Source: Gonatopus flavifemur (lineage: Eukaryota > Arthropoda > Insecta > Hymenoptera > Dryinidae). Taken from it: a stretch of DNA of 64,000 nucleotides. The position numbers and the translations under genes were made by a program. Below the pieces are notes generated by a model. The model saw only the letters and a program-made list of their open reading frames with translations, did not search any database and had not been told where the DNA came from. The stretch is from NCBI GenBank assembly GCA_018340375.1, contig JAFFJZ010000003.1, positions 13,144,001 through 13,208,000 on the forward strand. Direction: 5' to 3'. Of this stretch, positions 47,846 through 59,960 are shown in pieces. Every line of letters begins with the position of its first letter. Positions within the stretch are counted from its first letter, which is position 1.

Positions 47846-48373
47846 CATATTGACCCCGTATGGCCCCGTATGGGCTTATATCGGGTGTCCAAACTTAGGA
47901 TGTGCCGGCATTAGCCACTAAGGGGCCTGGGGGGGGTTGCATATGGGACCAAGCTGCGTTACCAATGTTTTTCCCCGCTTCGAAAATCTAGGCATACCAA
48001 CTATAGCTCGCATAGGGCCTTGTCAGGCTCCCCGTATTCTCCCATTCTAATTTTCAGTCAGATAATGTATAAACAAAATAATGTGGGTGGAATACCTGAG
48101 TAAGAATGGACATAGGTTCATTCCAGGCCCTGTTCGAGCTCAAGTCGAAGCGATCTGGGTCTTGGATAGCCCAATTTTCAATTGAAAAAGGTTTCCACCT
48201 GGGATTCTCTGCTTGCAATATTTATTTAATTTGATAATATTCGCAACAATTTATTATCCTTTTGAAGGTCCTAGTTTCAGCGCCTGCATTGGCTTCATCA
48301 TGGGTGTCCTTCATAGGCCCAAGTTTGGAATACTGTGCAGGCCTTGAAGATGAGTGTGTGACAATCCTGTCTA
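47846..48373. repeat. GC-rich degenerate repeat module
   Basis: Words such as CCCCGTATGG, CCCGTATGGGC, CATAGGGCC, CATAGGCCC and CCAAACTTAGG recur. There is an 8-bp G run near 47930. It resembles 17285-17470. No termini found. The foldback at 48374-48608 appears to have inserted into it, because similar sequence (TAGGCCCTATAAGGG) resumes just after. Confidence 0.45.
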
Positions 48374-48608
48374 CACAGCAAAAAAAATCGTGGATTTTTT
48401 ACATGGAGGGTTCTGAGCGAATAACCCATGGCAACGACCAAGCGTTTATAGCACGGATTTCATGCTTCAAACGCAAATAGCCGTGGAAAAAACGCCGGAG
48501 CTTTGGCGTTTGGGGCATGAAGTTGGTGCTATGAACGCTTGGTTTCGTTGCCATGGGTTATTCGCACAGAACCCTTCATGTAAAAAAACCCACGATTTTT
48601 TCTCCGTG
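48374..48608. mobile_element. Foldback MITE, 235 bp, ~100-bp inverted arms, TA-flanked
   Basis: Left arm 48374-48474 and right arm 48506-48608 are inverted copies at roughly 85-90 percent identity. Paired words include AAAAAATCGTGG, TTTTTTACATG, GGGTTCTG, GCGAATAACCCATGGCAACG, CCAAGCGTT, ATAGCAC, TTCATGC and CAAACGC. The ends CACAG and CCGTG are flanked by TA on both sides (48372-48373 and 48609-48610). The loop is about 30 nt. Transcription through it would give a long imperfect hairpin RNA. The open frames on both strands here follow from the palindrome and are not genes. Confidence 0.88.
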
Positions 48609-48610
48609 TA

Positions 48611-51600
48611 GGCCCTATAAGGGTCACCAAAACAGGGCCTGAAATAAAATAAGGACGCCCAAACTGCCACCAAGAATTGATTTCCACGCGGGTATACATA
48701 GAATACATTCATTCACTTTATTCATAAACCCTTCAATTCACTCACCAAGAGGATATTATTGTTTTCAATTTAAAATATTTATATTCATGTATCAATTCCG
48801 TGAACCAGGTACAATCAAACTCAATTGTGAAGCATCTACCGATCATTGAATTTCCCTATTCATCTTCATTAGATCCGGATCGAGCGAGAGTTAGACTTGG
48901 AAAATTGAAGAAACAACAACCACCCCAAATACACAAAATCCCAAAGTACATAATTCCCGTCTTAAACTCGTTCAAATCAAAACTGCTGCACATGGTATTG
49001 TTACTTGAAAGTTCGAACATATAACTGAATTAATCATATTATAGGCAACTTTTGTCTCCTCCGTCGAGTGGATGAACGTGAGAACATTCAGCGAGTCGTA
49101 TAACTGTGGTGAAATCCTACATCGTTCCATTCTTAAGTGCGGCCAGCGATATTAACAGGAGAAGCTATTGTGCGCCCGCATACAATTTATATCGAAATGT
49201 ACATTCGCCAGTCCTAAGCGTTATACCAAAGGTATTATTATTTTGCTATCTAGCGGTGGATGTTATTACAGGTTGAAGTTGGTTACACGAAGCCTTACTG
49301 CGATCTCATTAATTTTCCGAAATCTGAGTATGAAATCGTGACAAATCGGAGGCATGAAATTGTTTTCTAGAGAAAGATTAAAATGAATCAAAGGAATCAT
49401 GGGAGGGAATATATATTTTTCACGTTATAAGAAGAGCACGATAGTGAAAAAGAAAAGAGGAAAAAAATTAAGATGCTCTTCTTCATTACCGATTCTTGTT
49501 CCGGCAGGAACATCAGTAATCTACCGGTGGAAGATCCCTTAGATTATTATAATGGTTTTTGTTCGAATAACGTGAATTGCATTATTATATCTCATGCCGT
49601 ACATTCTTCATAAGATATTACATCGACTCCTTCACGATCACGTACAGCATCCAAGGAGAAATTCAAGATCGAACTCTTATCGACATTATATATTATTGAT
49701 CAAGTTAAGATATTCATTGGTTCCGTTGGAGATTGAAGAGGTTTTGCGATTTCTTTTGTTTAAGATTGAAAGAGAGAAGATACTCATCTCCCGGAAAGAA
49801 GATATCATTTCAAAACTGAATGATATCCGATTTGAAACCCCAAATCATTTCTCACACGATTCATCAGTTTGGCAAGAATGGAAACGGTGTGGAAGAATAT
49901 ACATCATTCATTCATTCATTCAATTTGAAACAATTCTCTCGATTCTCGTGAAACAGCGTGATAGAGCGAAAGAAAGAAACCACGAAGCACTATAATTGAT
50001 AATGAATTTTATATGTAAAAAGAGTAGCACCGAGAGGAAATAAATCCGCTAAAAGGATTAGAATGCTTCACAAACACTAATCATATCATACAGTACTTTT
50101 CTTTGTACAATAAATCATAATCGATTATTCAATTGCAGCAACCAGCGGATCAGTGCTGAAATTTAATTTACTTTCCAATGGAGTTTTGGCAGCAATAATG
50201 GATTCGAACCCATCTTCAACTCCTATCTAGAACGTATCGGAAAATATCTCAAATTATTCAAGATTATTGATCCGACAAGTCAATCAAGCATTGAAATCAA
50301 TTATTTGGAAGAACGTTAAGTTGAAAAATAACGTTATTCTCAATTTCATGTGATCAGATTATCTCAGACTCGCACCATCGAAAGTAGTTTCGATGGTAAC
50401 TATGAAAAAGTGATCACTCTTCCTAATCTTCTTCGAGGGGCGCGCAAAGTTCCTCTCACAAGAACAAACTTGGACAGTTGGTTCGCCAAAGTGATATCTT
50501 GTATATCAAAACCACTCTCGAAATGATTCTACGATCACCCAACATCTACAAGATTTAACTTTCTTTTGATAAAGATGTTCATAAATCTGAAAGAGAGGAG
50601 AAAGGTGTACATCGTGATTCGTGCTGTCGGAAAAAATACGCTGTTTCCTTAAAAAACATTTCATTGATCACCAATAAATCTTTCATTTGAATCTCGTTAT
50701 TAGTACGAATATCTTCATGAATTGAAAAACTTATTTATTATGCATAGTATCGATGAAATATCAGACCAAAGTGAAGCTGATACAGATTTTGATACTCTTC
50801 TGTTATATTTCGAATAATGTTCGACGAAAATGACGATTATTATCAGTATTCTGAATATAATAATCGAACGATTTAGTGGCAAATTGACGATGAAGGACGA
50901 ACGAGAGTGTCGTCGCTTTGAATTTGGAGATTCAAATATTTTCTGTTCCCACGTAGAATATTATTTCCGACGCATTGTTCCTCGACCGTAGTTGGTGCAG
51001 AGAGTCATCGAGGATAATGGGATTGGTTTGTGCAACTCTAGAGCGCCCCAGGACTGACGACGAAGCTATATAACGCCCAAGTACCAGGTCGTATATGTAC
51101 GTGTACGTGTAAACGTTGCCCCGATAATAGATTCCCCATTTTGAAGTTCAGAGTTCCACGGCGAATCTGTAACTCTGACGATCAAACTGCTTGCAAAGTT
51201 TGTCGCTCGATTCGAATGGGAGTTTAGGCAACTCCTACCCTAGGCTCGAGACTCTTCTCTTCCTTTCTCTCTTTCTCTTGTACGTTTACACGAAGTTGTA
51301 CGTGGCCGTATACGTCATATATTATGCACATACATCTATCCTTGTCTCGGAAAGTATATATGTCTTTATATCCAGTTGTGTCCCTCAACCTCTGCCAACT
51401 CAACTTGACTGCTGTCTGACTGTTTCTTCTGTACATTGTCGATGATACACACGAAACTTTTCTTCGGAACAATCTCCTTGCTCGTCTTCTTTCACTCCTT
51501 TTCTTTCTTCTTCTCTTTCAATGTCATTGTCTCTCGTGCTGTTGCTTTTCTTCTTCTTCTTCTTTATAAGTTTCAATCTTCTCCCTCTATCTCATTTCCG

Positions 51601-54037
51601 TATATATTGATTTATCTTGATTTTATTATTATCGATATATTATTTGGAACACTCAAATTCCAAACTTATCCATTCGATGCAACTGTGTTTATATTATAAC
51701 TTGACCGAAGGAACAGACAAGAATACCGAAAAAGAGAGAAGAATGAGAGGAGAAAATAAATATATAGTTGAGGAAAAAGAAACGAGAAAAAGCAAGTTTC
51801 TTGTTCGAAGAATATTTTAACACCTGGCACGAGTTCCCTCTTCTTCCAGCAGTTCCCTGTGGATTCAACACTGAAGAGCACTTATCGTCCTTCCTCGCCA
51901 CCTTTCTTCATTTCTTTTTCACTATTTAATATCGTCATTCGTACAAATTTCACTCGAAAGATCTTATAATGTGCGTTTTTCATCGTTCTCTTGTTTTATT
52001 TCGATTTTTTTAATAATTCCGTTTGAATTTTCAATTTAATTGGAAGTCGAATCGCTGTTCTCCATTCCCGGATTGTCATAATATTCACAATCGCTGTGAT
52101 TACTCAATCTCTAAGTTAAAAAAGAGTTTTTGAAAGTGAAAATATTTCGATGAATTCTCTCAAAGATTCAAACTTGATGCATGATTTTCATTCCTCGTGT
52201 AGGAATTTTCGTCATGACAAGTTAGTTTCATTACTTCAGAATGTATCAAATTTTCATCGTATAAAAGATTCCAATTTCGTATCTAATATGTATAAAAATA
52301 GTTCAGTTATACGAACACATTCACATTTCATTACTCTCTTGAAAATTCATCCTCAAAGGAGAGGATGAAAGAAAAAAAAAGGCATTAGTTGATCTCGTCA
52401 ATCGCGTTGCTTTTTCATTTTCTCGTCCACACGGAAAAAATGAAAAATAATAGAAAAATCAAACACCGGGAGAGAAAAATTTCAAGGAAAAACAATAAAA
52501 TCGTAGAATTTTCATTTTGATACAGTCCACGTGCTACTTTGCCGATATGTGATGTGAACTGAATATAATATTTCAATTTTCCACGGACCCGCCGGGAAAA
52601 ATACACAAGCCAATAAGCAGACGAAAGCGAATTTCGTTTGAGAAAATTTTACGGTAAAACGAGATAAAAGAAAAAGAAAAATATCCTAATATTTGTTTTT
52701 GGTCTTGTAATAACTGACACGTAAAAAAAATATGATTGCCAGAGCGTTTTCATCATTCGATGGTAATCTAATCTCTATCTTTTTTGTTCTCGAAGTTACA
52801 TCGGGTGGAAGAACAATACGTTCAATGTTTATGCTCACGCTACGATATAATTTTTTTCATAATTCTTCCATCAGTATGATGGACTCGAACACGATTCGAA
52901 TTCATCCATGGAGAATAGTATGATGATTCCTTCGTATACCTTCGTGACTTTGCATCGTTCTATAAAGAAGATGTATATTCTCAATAAACCTTGTTCCGTA
53001 GTTTACGTTTATAACTATAATCTCTGGATAGGAAACAGAAGAGAAGAAAATGTAATATTTCTCCTTTTTTTCCCTTGCTTCCTTTTAATCACTCTATCGA
53101 AAGCTTCCAGCTGGAGATTCGTTCCTTTAGATTTGTTTGCATAACAATAATGGTAGAATTACAGAATCATATAACGGGATTTTATTCATCACAGCGAAGA
53201 TAAAAGAGAAGATTTCCACAAATTCGTTTCGAATACTGTGATAGATTGCGAGATTTGTACGTGGCAACTAATTTTCAATAAAAGGAAAAATCATTTTCCA
53301 TTCCATCATGAAGATTAATCGTATCAATTATAGGAGAACGATATAAATAATTACACACTCGTTCCAACGTTGATAATAAGAAATTTTAAAAACCGCTTAA
53401 ACGCGAGGATCATTTTTCATTCGCATAAGTTTGAAATGAACATTCAAAACGTGTTACACGAAAATCACATCACGAGTGTCACGAAACGATGTTGCGAACG
53501 TTATTGCACCTTTTTGTATAACATGAAAAACATTTATTTCATCGATTCCCGGCCATTCGTAACAATAACTGGTTTAACTTACCAATAATCCTCACTAAAC
53601 CCATTCCATTGCAATTCTGAAATGACTAAAATACATTCCAAATGCGTACACCGGCGTATCGTTGGGAAAGCTCGTTGAAATGATGCTTGCTATTTGTTGT
53701 TTGTTGACAGATCGAGAACTTGCCGCGTCAGGCAACATATAAATCTTCTATGCGACCATTCCGCTCGCTGTGACTGATATGTATTTATTTTTTGCTATGC
53801 CTTGGAACGTCCACTTTCCGTTGACGGATAAATTCCAACAATTTTATGAATTTCAATGTGTACGAGATTTCGTTTTATTATTCTCCCGTATGTTGCTTGG
53901 AACGTTTTTGTTTTACCTTAAATTTGAATTTAAGGGTATAAATGTCATTGATCTCTAACAATCATTCCAGAAATTATGTTTTCCTTTTCTATTATGACTT
54001 TTGGTCTTCAAGATATCTCGAGAAACTGTTCAGAAAA
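48611..54037. other. Unassigned AT-rich DNA
   Basis: More than 5 kb without a recognisable gene or mobile element. It holds a short TTCA run at 49906-49922, a perfect 9-bp stem-loop at 50385-50406 and a TTC-rich stretch near 51550. A frame of 133 codons at 49594-49995 has no domain that I know. Frames around 51191-51901 overlap on both strands and are pyrimidine- or purine-biased. Confidence 0.55.
50385..50406. repeat. 9-bp stem-loop
   Basis: CCATCGAAA and TTTCGATGG around a GTAG loop, perfect pairing. No gene context and no following T run. Confidence 0.5.
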
Positions 54038-54193
54038 GTTTAAGAAGCCTTATGCAACATGAAAAGATATCCTTAAGGTGTCTAGAACAGTTCTCACTTC
54101 ATAAAAGACATCTTATAGAAATCTTTTAGAAGTAAGAACTATTTTAGATCTCTCAAAGATATCTTTTCGTGTTGCATAAGACTTCTTGAATTT
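54038..54193. mobile_element. Near-complete palindrome, ~78-bp stem
   Basis: The two halves meet at about 54115 with almost no loop. Paired words include AAGAAG, CTTATGCAACA, GAAAAGATATC, AGTTCT, ACTTC and AAAAGA. Outside the core, ATATCTCGAG on the left pairs with CTTGAGATAT on the right after a 13-nt gap, so the full unit may be about 54012-54210. No CACTG-type ends and no clear target duplication. It is either a foldback transposon or a transcribed hairpin. The imperfect bulges would suit a long hairpin RNA, but I do not recognise any microRNA sequence. Confidence 0.75.
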
Positions 54194-54214
54194 GGCTTGA
54201 GATATGTTTTAGAA

Positions 54215-55026
54215 CTGAAATGCTGTGTGGGTTGGCTTTATACTGTCGCAAGGTTACCAGGTATGCTGCAACTCTGGAATGATAACATCATTTGACTCTT
54301 GGTCCAATCAAGTTTCTACCATCAAGACCTAGCACTGGTAAAAGAGTTGCAATAGCACATATTTCATCAATGGCAAACCATATGAAAATTTGTTCGCCAG
54401 AAATGATCCAACGCTGTCGCAATCTTGCGGTAGTGTTGCACCCATCTCATGCCAATAATCATTTTTATTTTTTATTGTAATCAAAAATAAAATCAAACAT
54501 CAATTCTATTGAATTAACGAAATTGATGTTGGAGAATTTCGAGAAGTTTGACATATAATTTTCCTGATCTGTCTTAACTGCTGAGTGAGCCAACAGAACC
54601 AAATCCAGTGGTTCTGACGGAGGATTCATTGAATGTTTAGTTCGCCTTTTGCGAGAAGGGGCAAAACATGCAGCATCCTAGTGAAAGTTATTGCAATTTA
54701 CCGCTTGAGAAGGGAGTTGAACCCTAAGCCAAGCTACCATTCATGCTTAGTGCAACATGAGAATCTACTCTCATCCAGAGTTGCATAATGTTTTGAATAG
54801 GGTGCTATCATACTCTAAAGCACCCCCGTGTTGAATCAGTGTTTTCCTTTGGAGTTCTCCCTTATCGGAGTCTATGCATCGGTCAGTGATGCATCAACGA
54901 AGTTGATTTATACACCGCTCATATTGATACAATATTCAGATCATTGTCAACTCACCTTGCGTGTACGTAGATTGCCGAGCCTTGGATGTCAGCCTTGCCC
55001 CCAGGTACATTCTATCGTCAGCATTG
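54215..55026. other. Unassigned DNA of less AT-biased composition
   Basis: Sequence complexity is higher and A/T runs are fewer than on either side. A minus-strand frame near 54335-54470 (reading ...YWHEMGATLPQDCDSVGSF...) and a plus-strand frame at 54828-55097 look protein-like by composition but match nothing I can name. Stop codons break both. It could be decayed coding sequence, for example from a retroelement or pseudogene. That is a guess. Confidence 0.3.
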
Positions 55027-55074
55027 CACGGAAAAAAAGAAATAGTTGCTGCAACTATGTCTTTTTTTTCCGTG
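55027..55074. mobile_element. 48-bp palindrome with CACGG ends
   Basis: CACGGAAAAAAAGA on the left and TCTTTTTTTTCCGTG on the right. ATAGTTG and CAACTAT form the centre, so the unit is a nearly loopless hairpin. The CACGG end and A-run resemble the right arm of 48374-48608, and the AGTTG/CAACT centre resembles words of 8877-9490. TG flanks both sides. It may be the smallest derivative of the CAC-G-ended class. Confidence 0.6.
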
Positions 55075-56584
55075 TGAAGATTTTTCATGGGCTATGATTT
55101 ATGACATTGTTACTGACAGATTGTCAAATTTTGCTCATTCGTAGCTTCCATTCCAAACCGTCCGTAAAATACTTAATAAACGAACCAAATGTTTTCTAAC
55201 GAAATTTGTAAATTCGATCACCTTTTTTGCGATTCATAGACAATCTTGAAGGTCTTTTTCTTTCCATCGCAATGAAAATTGGGACAGAACCGTGATATCG
55301 ATTGAAAACATGATCAATATACTTTTCTGTATATTGAAATGGAAATGAATGTACATCATTGAGCGTGACAGTCCATAAAAGTTCCCGTGAAAGCTTTGCT
55401 CGCGAATTATTTACAAGTCGTAATTCATTGAAATGATGAGGAGAAAAGATAAAGTCTACGAACGCAATAATCAAAGGAAGATTAGAAAGAATGCAATAAA
55501 TATATATATATACTGTAGGCAATTCTTTAGAATTTCAATCTTTCTTGCAATCAAAATTCAAAAGGAAGAAAGGATGCGATAACGAGGAGAGATTCTCAAT
55601 GCATCAATCGATACTGAATCATTTAAAACCTATTGAAAAAACATGAAATACAAAAAGGAACGGTGAAAACCTGTAAGAGTCCACTCGTCAATTAACGAAT
55701 GAATCAATTCGAAGAGACCTTCCGAAGCATTCACAGTACTGTTCAAGTTTTCAATTTCGTTTCACGAACTCAAGCAATACAAGAGGATGAAAATGCTGAG
55801 AACGTGTTTGGAAAATCCTGTGAATATGCTGAGAACTTCCACATGAGATTGGTACGTATCTTCATAGAATATCCTCATAAATTTATCCAAAATAGTCTGA
55901 TTTCGGGATATGAAATAAAAATTATTGAAGGCCAACAGGCTGCTACCAAGTATAAGGAATCCCTGTTTAGAATGCTAGATGGATTTCATTGAATGAATTT
56001 TGTTGGAACCTTGAAGCATTTTTCATTTCCTATTCTTTATTCGTTAGTAAACAATGAAGAATCGAAAAATATATGATGTACAATCCAAGTATAAGTCTTC
56101 GGCTTCATTAAGAAATCCTTTCCGTTTGGATTTTCGGAAAATTTATTATGTGTTTAAATTCAACTTGAAAATTAGTTGGCATTCGACTCAAGGCATCCTC
56201 TGTGGTGGATCACCATCTGCTGTGCATCTCAGCATCATAAAAAGAATGGAAAAGAACCATTATTCCAGGTAATATTGTTTAGGCTGAATGATCAGAGTTG
56301 TTTTTGATGAATTTCACATCAGTTCAGAGTTGATTTTTCATGAATGAAAAATTTGATGAGCAAGAAACTGAATTTTTGGAGTAATCGGAACGTAATTTGT
56401 TGGGAAAATCGATATTCTTCATGAAAAATAGAAAATATCCTTGATTTTACTGAGATGTATCATCAGATGCTTCTTTTAATTGCCTGGTCCATTTTTTGGG
56501 AAGGAAAATTTGAAACAAAAATTCATTTCCATTTTCCGGATATGAGATAATATACTTTTTTGGAAGTACTCTCTAAATCTGGAA
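55075..56584. other. Unassigned AT-rich DNA
   Basis: No recognisable gene. Short TATA run near 55500-55513. A 97-codon frame at 55699-55992 has balanced amino-acid use but no domain I recognise, and nothing around it supports a gene. Confidence 0.45.
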
Positions 56585-56850
56585 GAGTGGAAAATCACTT
56601 GTTTCACTCCACTAAGTCTCAGAAGTGAGCCAATCCACTTCGAGTGGAGTTTTCACTCGTTTCGAGTGGACTCCCACTCTTTGAAACTGAAAAATTCACC
56701 CTAGAATTGGAGTAGCTGTGAGTTGATAACCTCAAACCTTAGATTATCCCTTTGGAAGAGTGGAAATTTCACTCAAAATTTCGACAGGCTCACTTTTGAC
56801 TGGCTAAAGAGTGAAATACCACTCTTACAATTTTAAAGGGTAGGCAAATC
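56585..56850. repeat. Dispersed repeat, family C, diverged copy
   Basis: Aligns along its length with 30226-30454. Shared in order are TTTTCACTCGTTT, a TGTGAG word, GAGTGGAAATTTCACT, a GCTCACT word, TGGCTAAA and AGTGAAAT. The TAAGCAGGG ends of the other copy are not visible here, so this copy is truncated or belongs to a subfamily with other ends. AGTGAGCC at 56624 and GGCTCACT at about 56788 form an inverted pair. Confidence 0.68.
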
Positions 56851-58417
56851 CATTTCTTTCAATTAAATTTGGACATATATGTCACTTTCATCACTTCCTT
56901 AACTTTCTGTCAAAAATTCAAAATTTTCTTATCAATACTTTCCGAAAAATTACAAGTGGTTCAAAGCATGCACTGTCCCCAGGCTGCCGATTCTCCCCTA
57001 CAGTTTGAAACTAACCAACCTTTCAACAGGTTCTACCCGATATCCCAAATTTTCTTCATTAATAAATATACAATGGAATTTGTTTGATAATCTTGGCATG
57101 AAGTTCATTTTGAAACAACTCTTTATGTTTTCAAGTACCTTCTCGATAACGATTTCTTACAGATTGATTTTTTGTTTCAAATTTTCAAAGTATATAGAAA
57201 AGGATTGAAAATTATTGAAACCGTACCTCATCCAATGTCAATAAATTTGTTGGATAAAAATGAAATTGAGGAAAGCAATCAATGCGATCGGAGATTCGAC
57301 ACTTTTTCCACACATTATTCATAAGAAAGATTTATATCGAAACACCCTTCACATGTCCTTCGCAAAGTATATTTGACACTGGAAAGAAATCGTTCTCTGA
57401 AATTCAGAATTAATGAAGATTGAAGGAAATAAAAAATCAATATACGTATCATACTTTTCCGAAGATTTGCCATAAAATAGTCGCAAGAATCGCATGAAAT
57501 TGGAAATTTTCATTGAAATGTGCTAGAAATGAATTTTCCATAATAAAAATTTTCAATTTTACACCCCCAGCCACGACGTAACGTGTATCGATTCGACGAA
57601 ACGAATGATTCCATCGATACCGAACTAAATTAAGCAGAAAAGTGTATATATATACATATATAAATCTGAATGAACGTTCATCATTCTATTTTTCCGTCGA
57701 CGCGATGTTAACTCGCTCGAACGAGAAAGTACTTTGAATCTCGATATGATAGCGCAAAGGTGTAGTACTGTATCACCACTGTGGACGATAACGATAATGA
57801 TAACGGCAAAGCGAAACTGGGAACTCGGTAGTCATGGGAGTAAAGTATTATTATAAACACCCTTTCACCGTGGACGAAACGTAATAAATATATAGGACAG
57901 GAGAGAATATTTTCCCAACTACAAACAAAACTCCCAAAGCGGTTTAGCGCGACCATCGCACCGTAAAACTTAGCTACATTGTATTTCCATTTGAATCATA
58001 CATTTTTCATAATAATCCAGTGGAGAAAAAAACTTTGAGAACATTCGAAAATCTACCTCTCGTTACCACAAAGGTCATATTTAAAATTAAACAAGTGCAT
58101 TAAACGATGTCCAACGTTGGCCTGTACAGGACGAATGCTATCGTAACAATTTCTAAATGTGCATGTTTATATGCGCACGCCTTGACAGAAACCTATCAAA
58201 TTTATGAGACTGCAAAAACTGGAAGAAAAATCAATTTCCCGAGGTATACGGTGAGCGTAGTCGGATATGCCCGCTTTATGGAAGTGTGTTACAAATTAAT
58301 GACTCATACTCTGAGCTTTTATAACCCCGTTCGAGCCGTCACTCGACAAAAGGTGTATATATACATAATAAATAACACAAGGTGGTAATGTTGAATTTTT
58401 TGCGTGTCCCTTCACGT

Positions 58418-58431
58418 GGGGGGGGGGGGGG
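58418..58431. repeat. Poly-G run, 14 bp
   Basis: Uninterrupted G run between TCACGT and ACACGT. Confidence 0.9.
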
Positions 58432-58842
58432 ACACGTCGTGCAAGTATAGACATATATATATTTATATACAATCACACATCAGAGTGCTATCGTATCGTG
58501 CACAATGGGACAACGGAGCCCTATTTTTCGTGTACACGCAAAATCCATTTGGTCGTTCGACATACTGGATTGTCACTCGGTACAATCGTGGATCCCTTTC
58601 CCCGTTCTACCTCCACTCGTACATATACGAGGGGGCGGCTTTATTGTCGGCGTCGCTAGAATTCCGGCTTTCGCTTCGAAACGAAGAGCAATTATTCTCG
58701 CCTGACCGTTGCGAGCTTTTAATTGTCAGCGTGTGCATCTCTTCCGGATCCAGGGAAAAAATATCGCCCACGTGCATTTGGAAGAAGAGATATACTTCAC
58801 GATATGACGTGTGCGCGCGCTCGTACATCCCTCAAGAGGTGT

Positions 58843-58881
58843 TTCCTGAAGGGAATTACTCCGTTCCTGAAGGGAATTACT
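58843..58881. repeat. 18-bp perfect tandem repeat, two copies
   Basis: TTCCTGAAGGGAATTACT occurs at 58843-58860 and again at 58864-58881, with three bases between (period 21). It keeps a forward frame open across both copies but matches no known protein repeat. Confidence 0.88.
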
Positions 58882-59559
58882 TTTTCCACGAGTTATTATT
58901 ATATTCTTCAGTCTTAGTTTTCTTTTCAACATTATTTCTTATATATGAAAGATTTATCGGAATCTTCATCACTTCGTGCTGTAATCATTCGTAGTTGATA
59001 GCGCTATAGATATTGTCTCCATAAACCATACTCGTTAGGACGAAATGATAAGTTAGAACAGATGAATATTGCACTAGGGAACGATTGTATTGTATCATCG
59101 ATTTATGGGAAACAGGATACCGATATTAACGAGAATTCGTTGTCATAATTAACAGCGTCCATAATCACGTCCATAAATAATGAGTTGAAGATTAATGGTT
59201 CTTTCGAGGAGTAGTTGCTGTTCGTGTTGTAGTACAAGTTCGTTTTGATCATGGATGGTGATTGATCATGAATATTGTTCTTTTCAATGCGGTTTTATTG
59301 AAAACAACGAGAGTAACAGACTTTTGTCAAGGAAAAAATTCTTGCAGAATCTAGTGGAATATTCAAACGACATTCGAAACATTCCATATTCCGCGATGAA
59401 TATTCCAAACAGGTGGATTTCGAAATCTATGGAAAATCTATTCAAATGTATTTCAGTTCGAGTAAGGGTGTTTTGATTCATGATCATTTTCAAACTTGAT
59501 ACTCGGTGTTGCATCTATGCTGTACTTTGAAAAGTGAATGTGGAATTTTCCCTCAATTT

Positions 59560-59680
59560 GGTAGCAGCAAAAATCCCTCATAAGGGGTAGATTCATTCCC
59601 CCTATATTCTGGACGAAAGAGAGAATTATTTTCTAAATAGAGGGAATAAATTCCACCCATGTGGGGAATTTTGGCTGCCC
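59560..59680. mobile_element. Short inverted-repeat element, GGCAGC-AAAA-TCCC ends
   Basis: Left end GGTAGCAGCAAAAATCCC and right end GGGGAATTTTGGCTGCCC are imperfect inverted repeats. The interior word GAATTATTTTCTA recurs in the element at 59961-60126, and the AGGGAATAAATTCC and ATTCCCCCT words resemble it too. No target duplication is clear. Confidence 0.5.
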
Positions 59681-59960
59681 TTAATTCCTTCCATAGTTGT
59701 ATCTGTGGGAGATCAATTCATCACAGAAATAACATGTTGTAGAAGTTTGAATCGTTTATAAAACCAAAACGAAAATTCAAACTCACAAAGCATGATAAAT
59801 TATCGTTATTCATCTTCTCAAATTCACTCTTCTGAATTGAAAGCATCGTTTGAAGAATGTACTGCATGATTTCGAATCTTTAACAACTGAGTATTTCTTC
59901 ATTCGATTATTAATTCATTCCAATAAACGATCCAAACTTCAGCCACATGAAATAATTACA
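59681..59960. other. Unassigned AT-rich spacer
   Basis: Between two related small elements. Nothing recognisable in it. Confidence 0.5.

Larger units (their letters stand above)
56851..59559. other. Unassigned DNA with poly-G and tandem repeat
   Basis: No recognisable gene. A 14-bp G run lies at 58418-58431, a GC-richer CpG-containing stretch at about 58490-58830, and an 18-bp tandem repeat at 58843-58881. The 196-codon plus-strand frame across this stretch (58404-58994) begins in the poly-G tract and shows no known domain. Confidence 0.5.

Noticed and set aside
50185..50275. Minus-strand GGGTTCGAATCCATT resembling a tRNA T-arm
   Set aside because: Only the T-loop word is present. No A box and no acceptor pairing at tRNA spacing.
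55699..55992. 97-codon frame with balanced amino-acid use
   Set aside because: Compositionally plausible but no domain, neighbour or regulatory signal supports it.
58404..58994. 196-codon plus-strand open frame
   Set aside because: It starts in a poly-G run, then TATA repeats, and includes a tandem duplication. No domain recognised.
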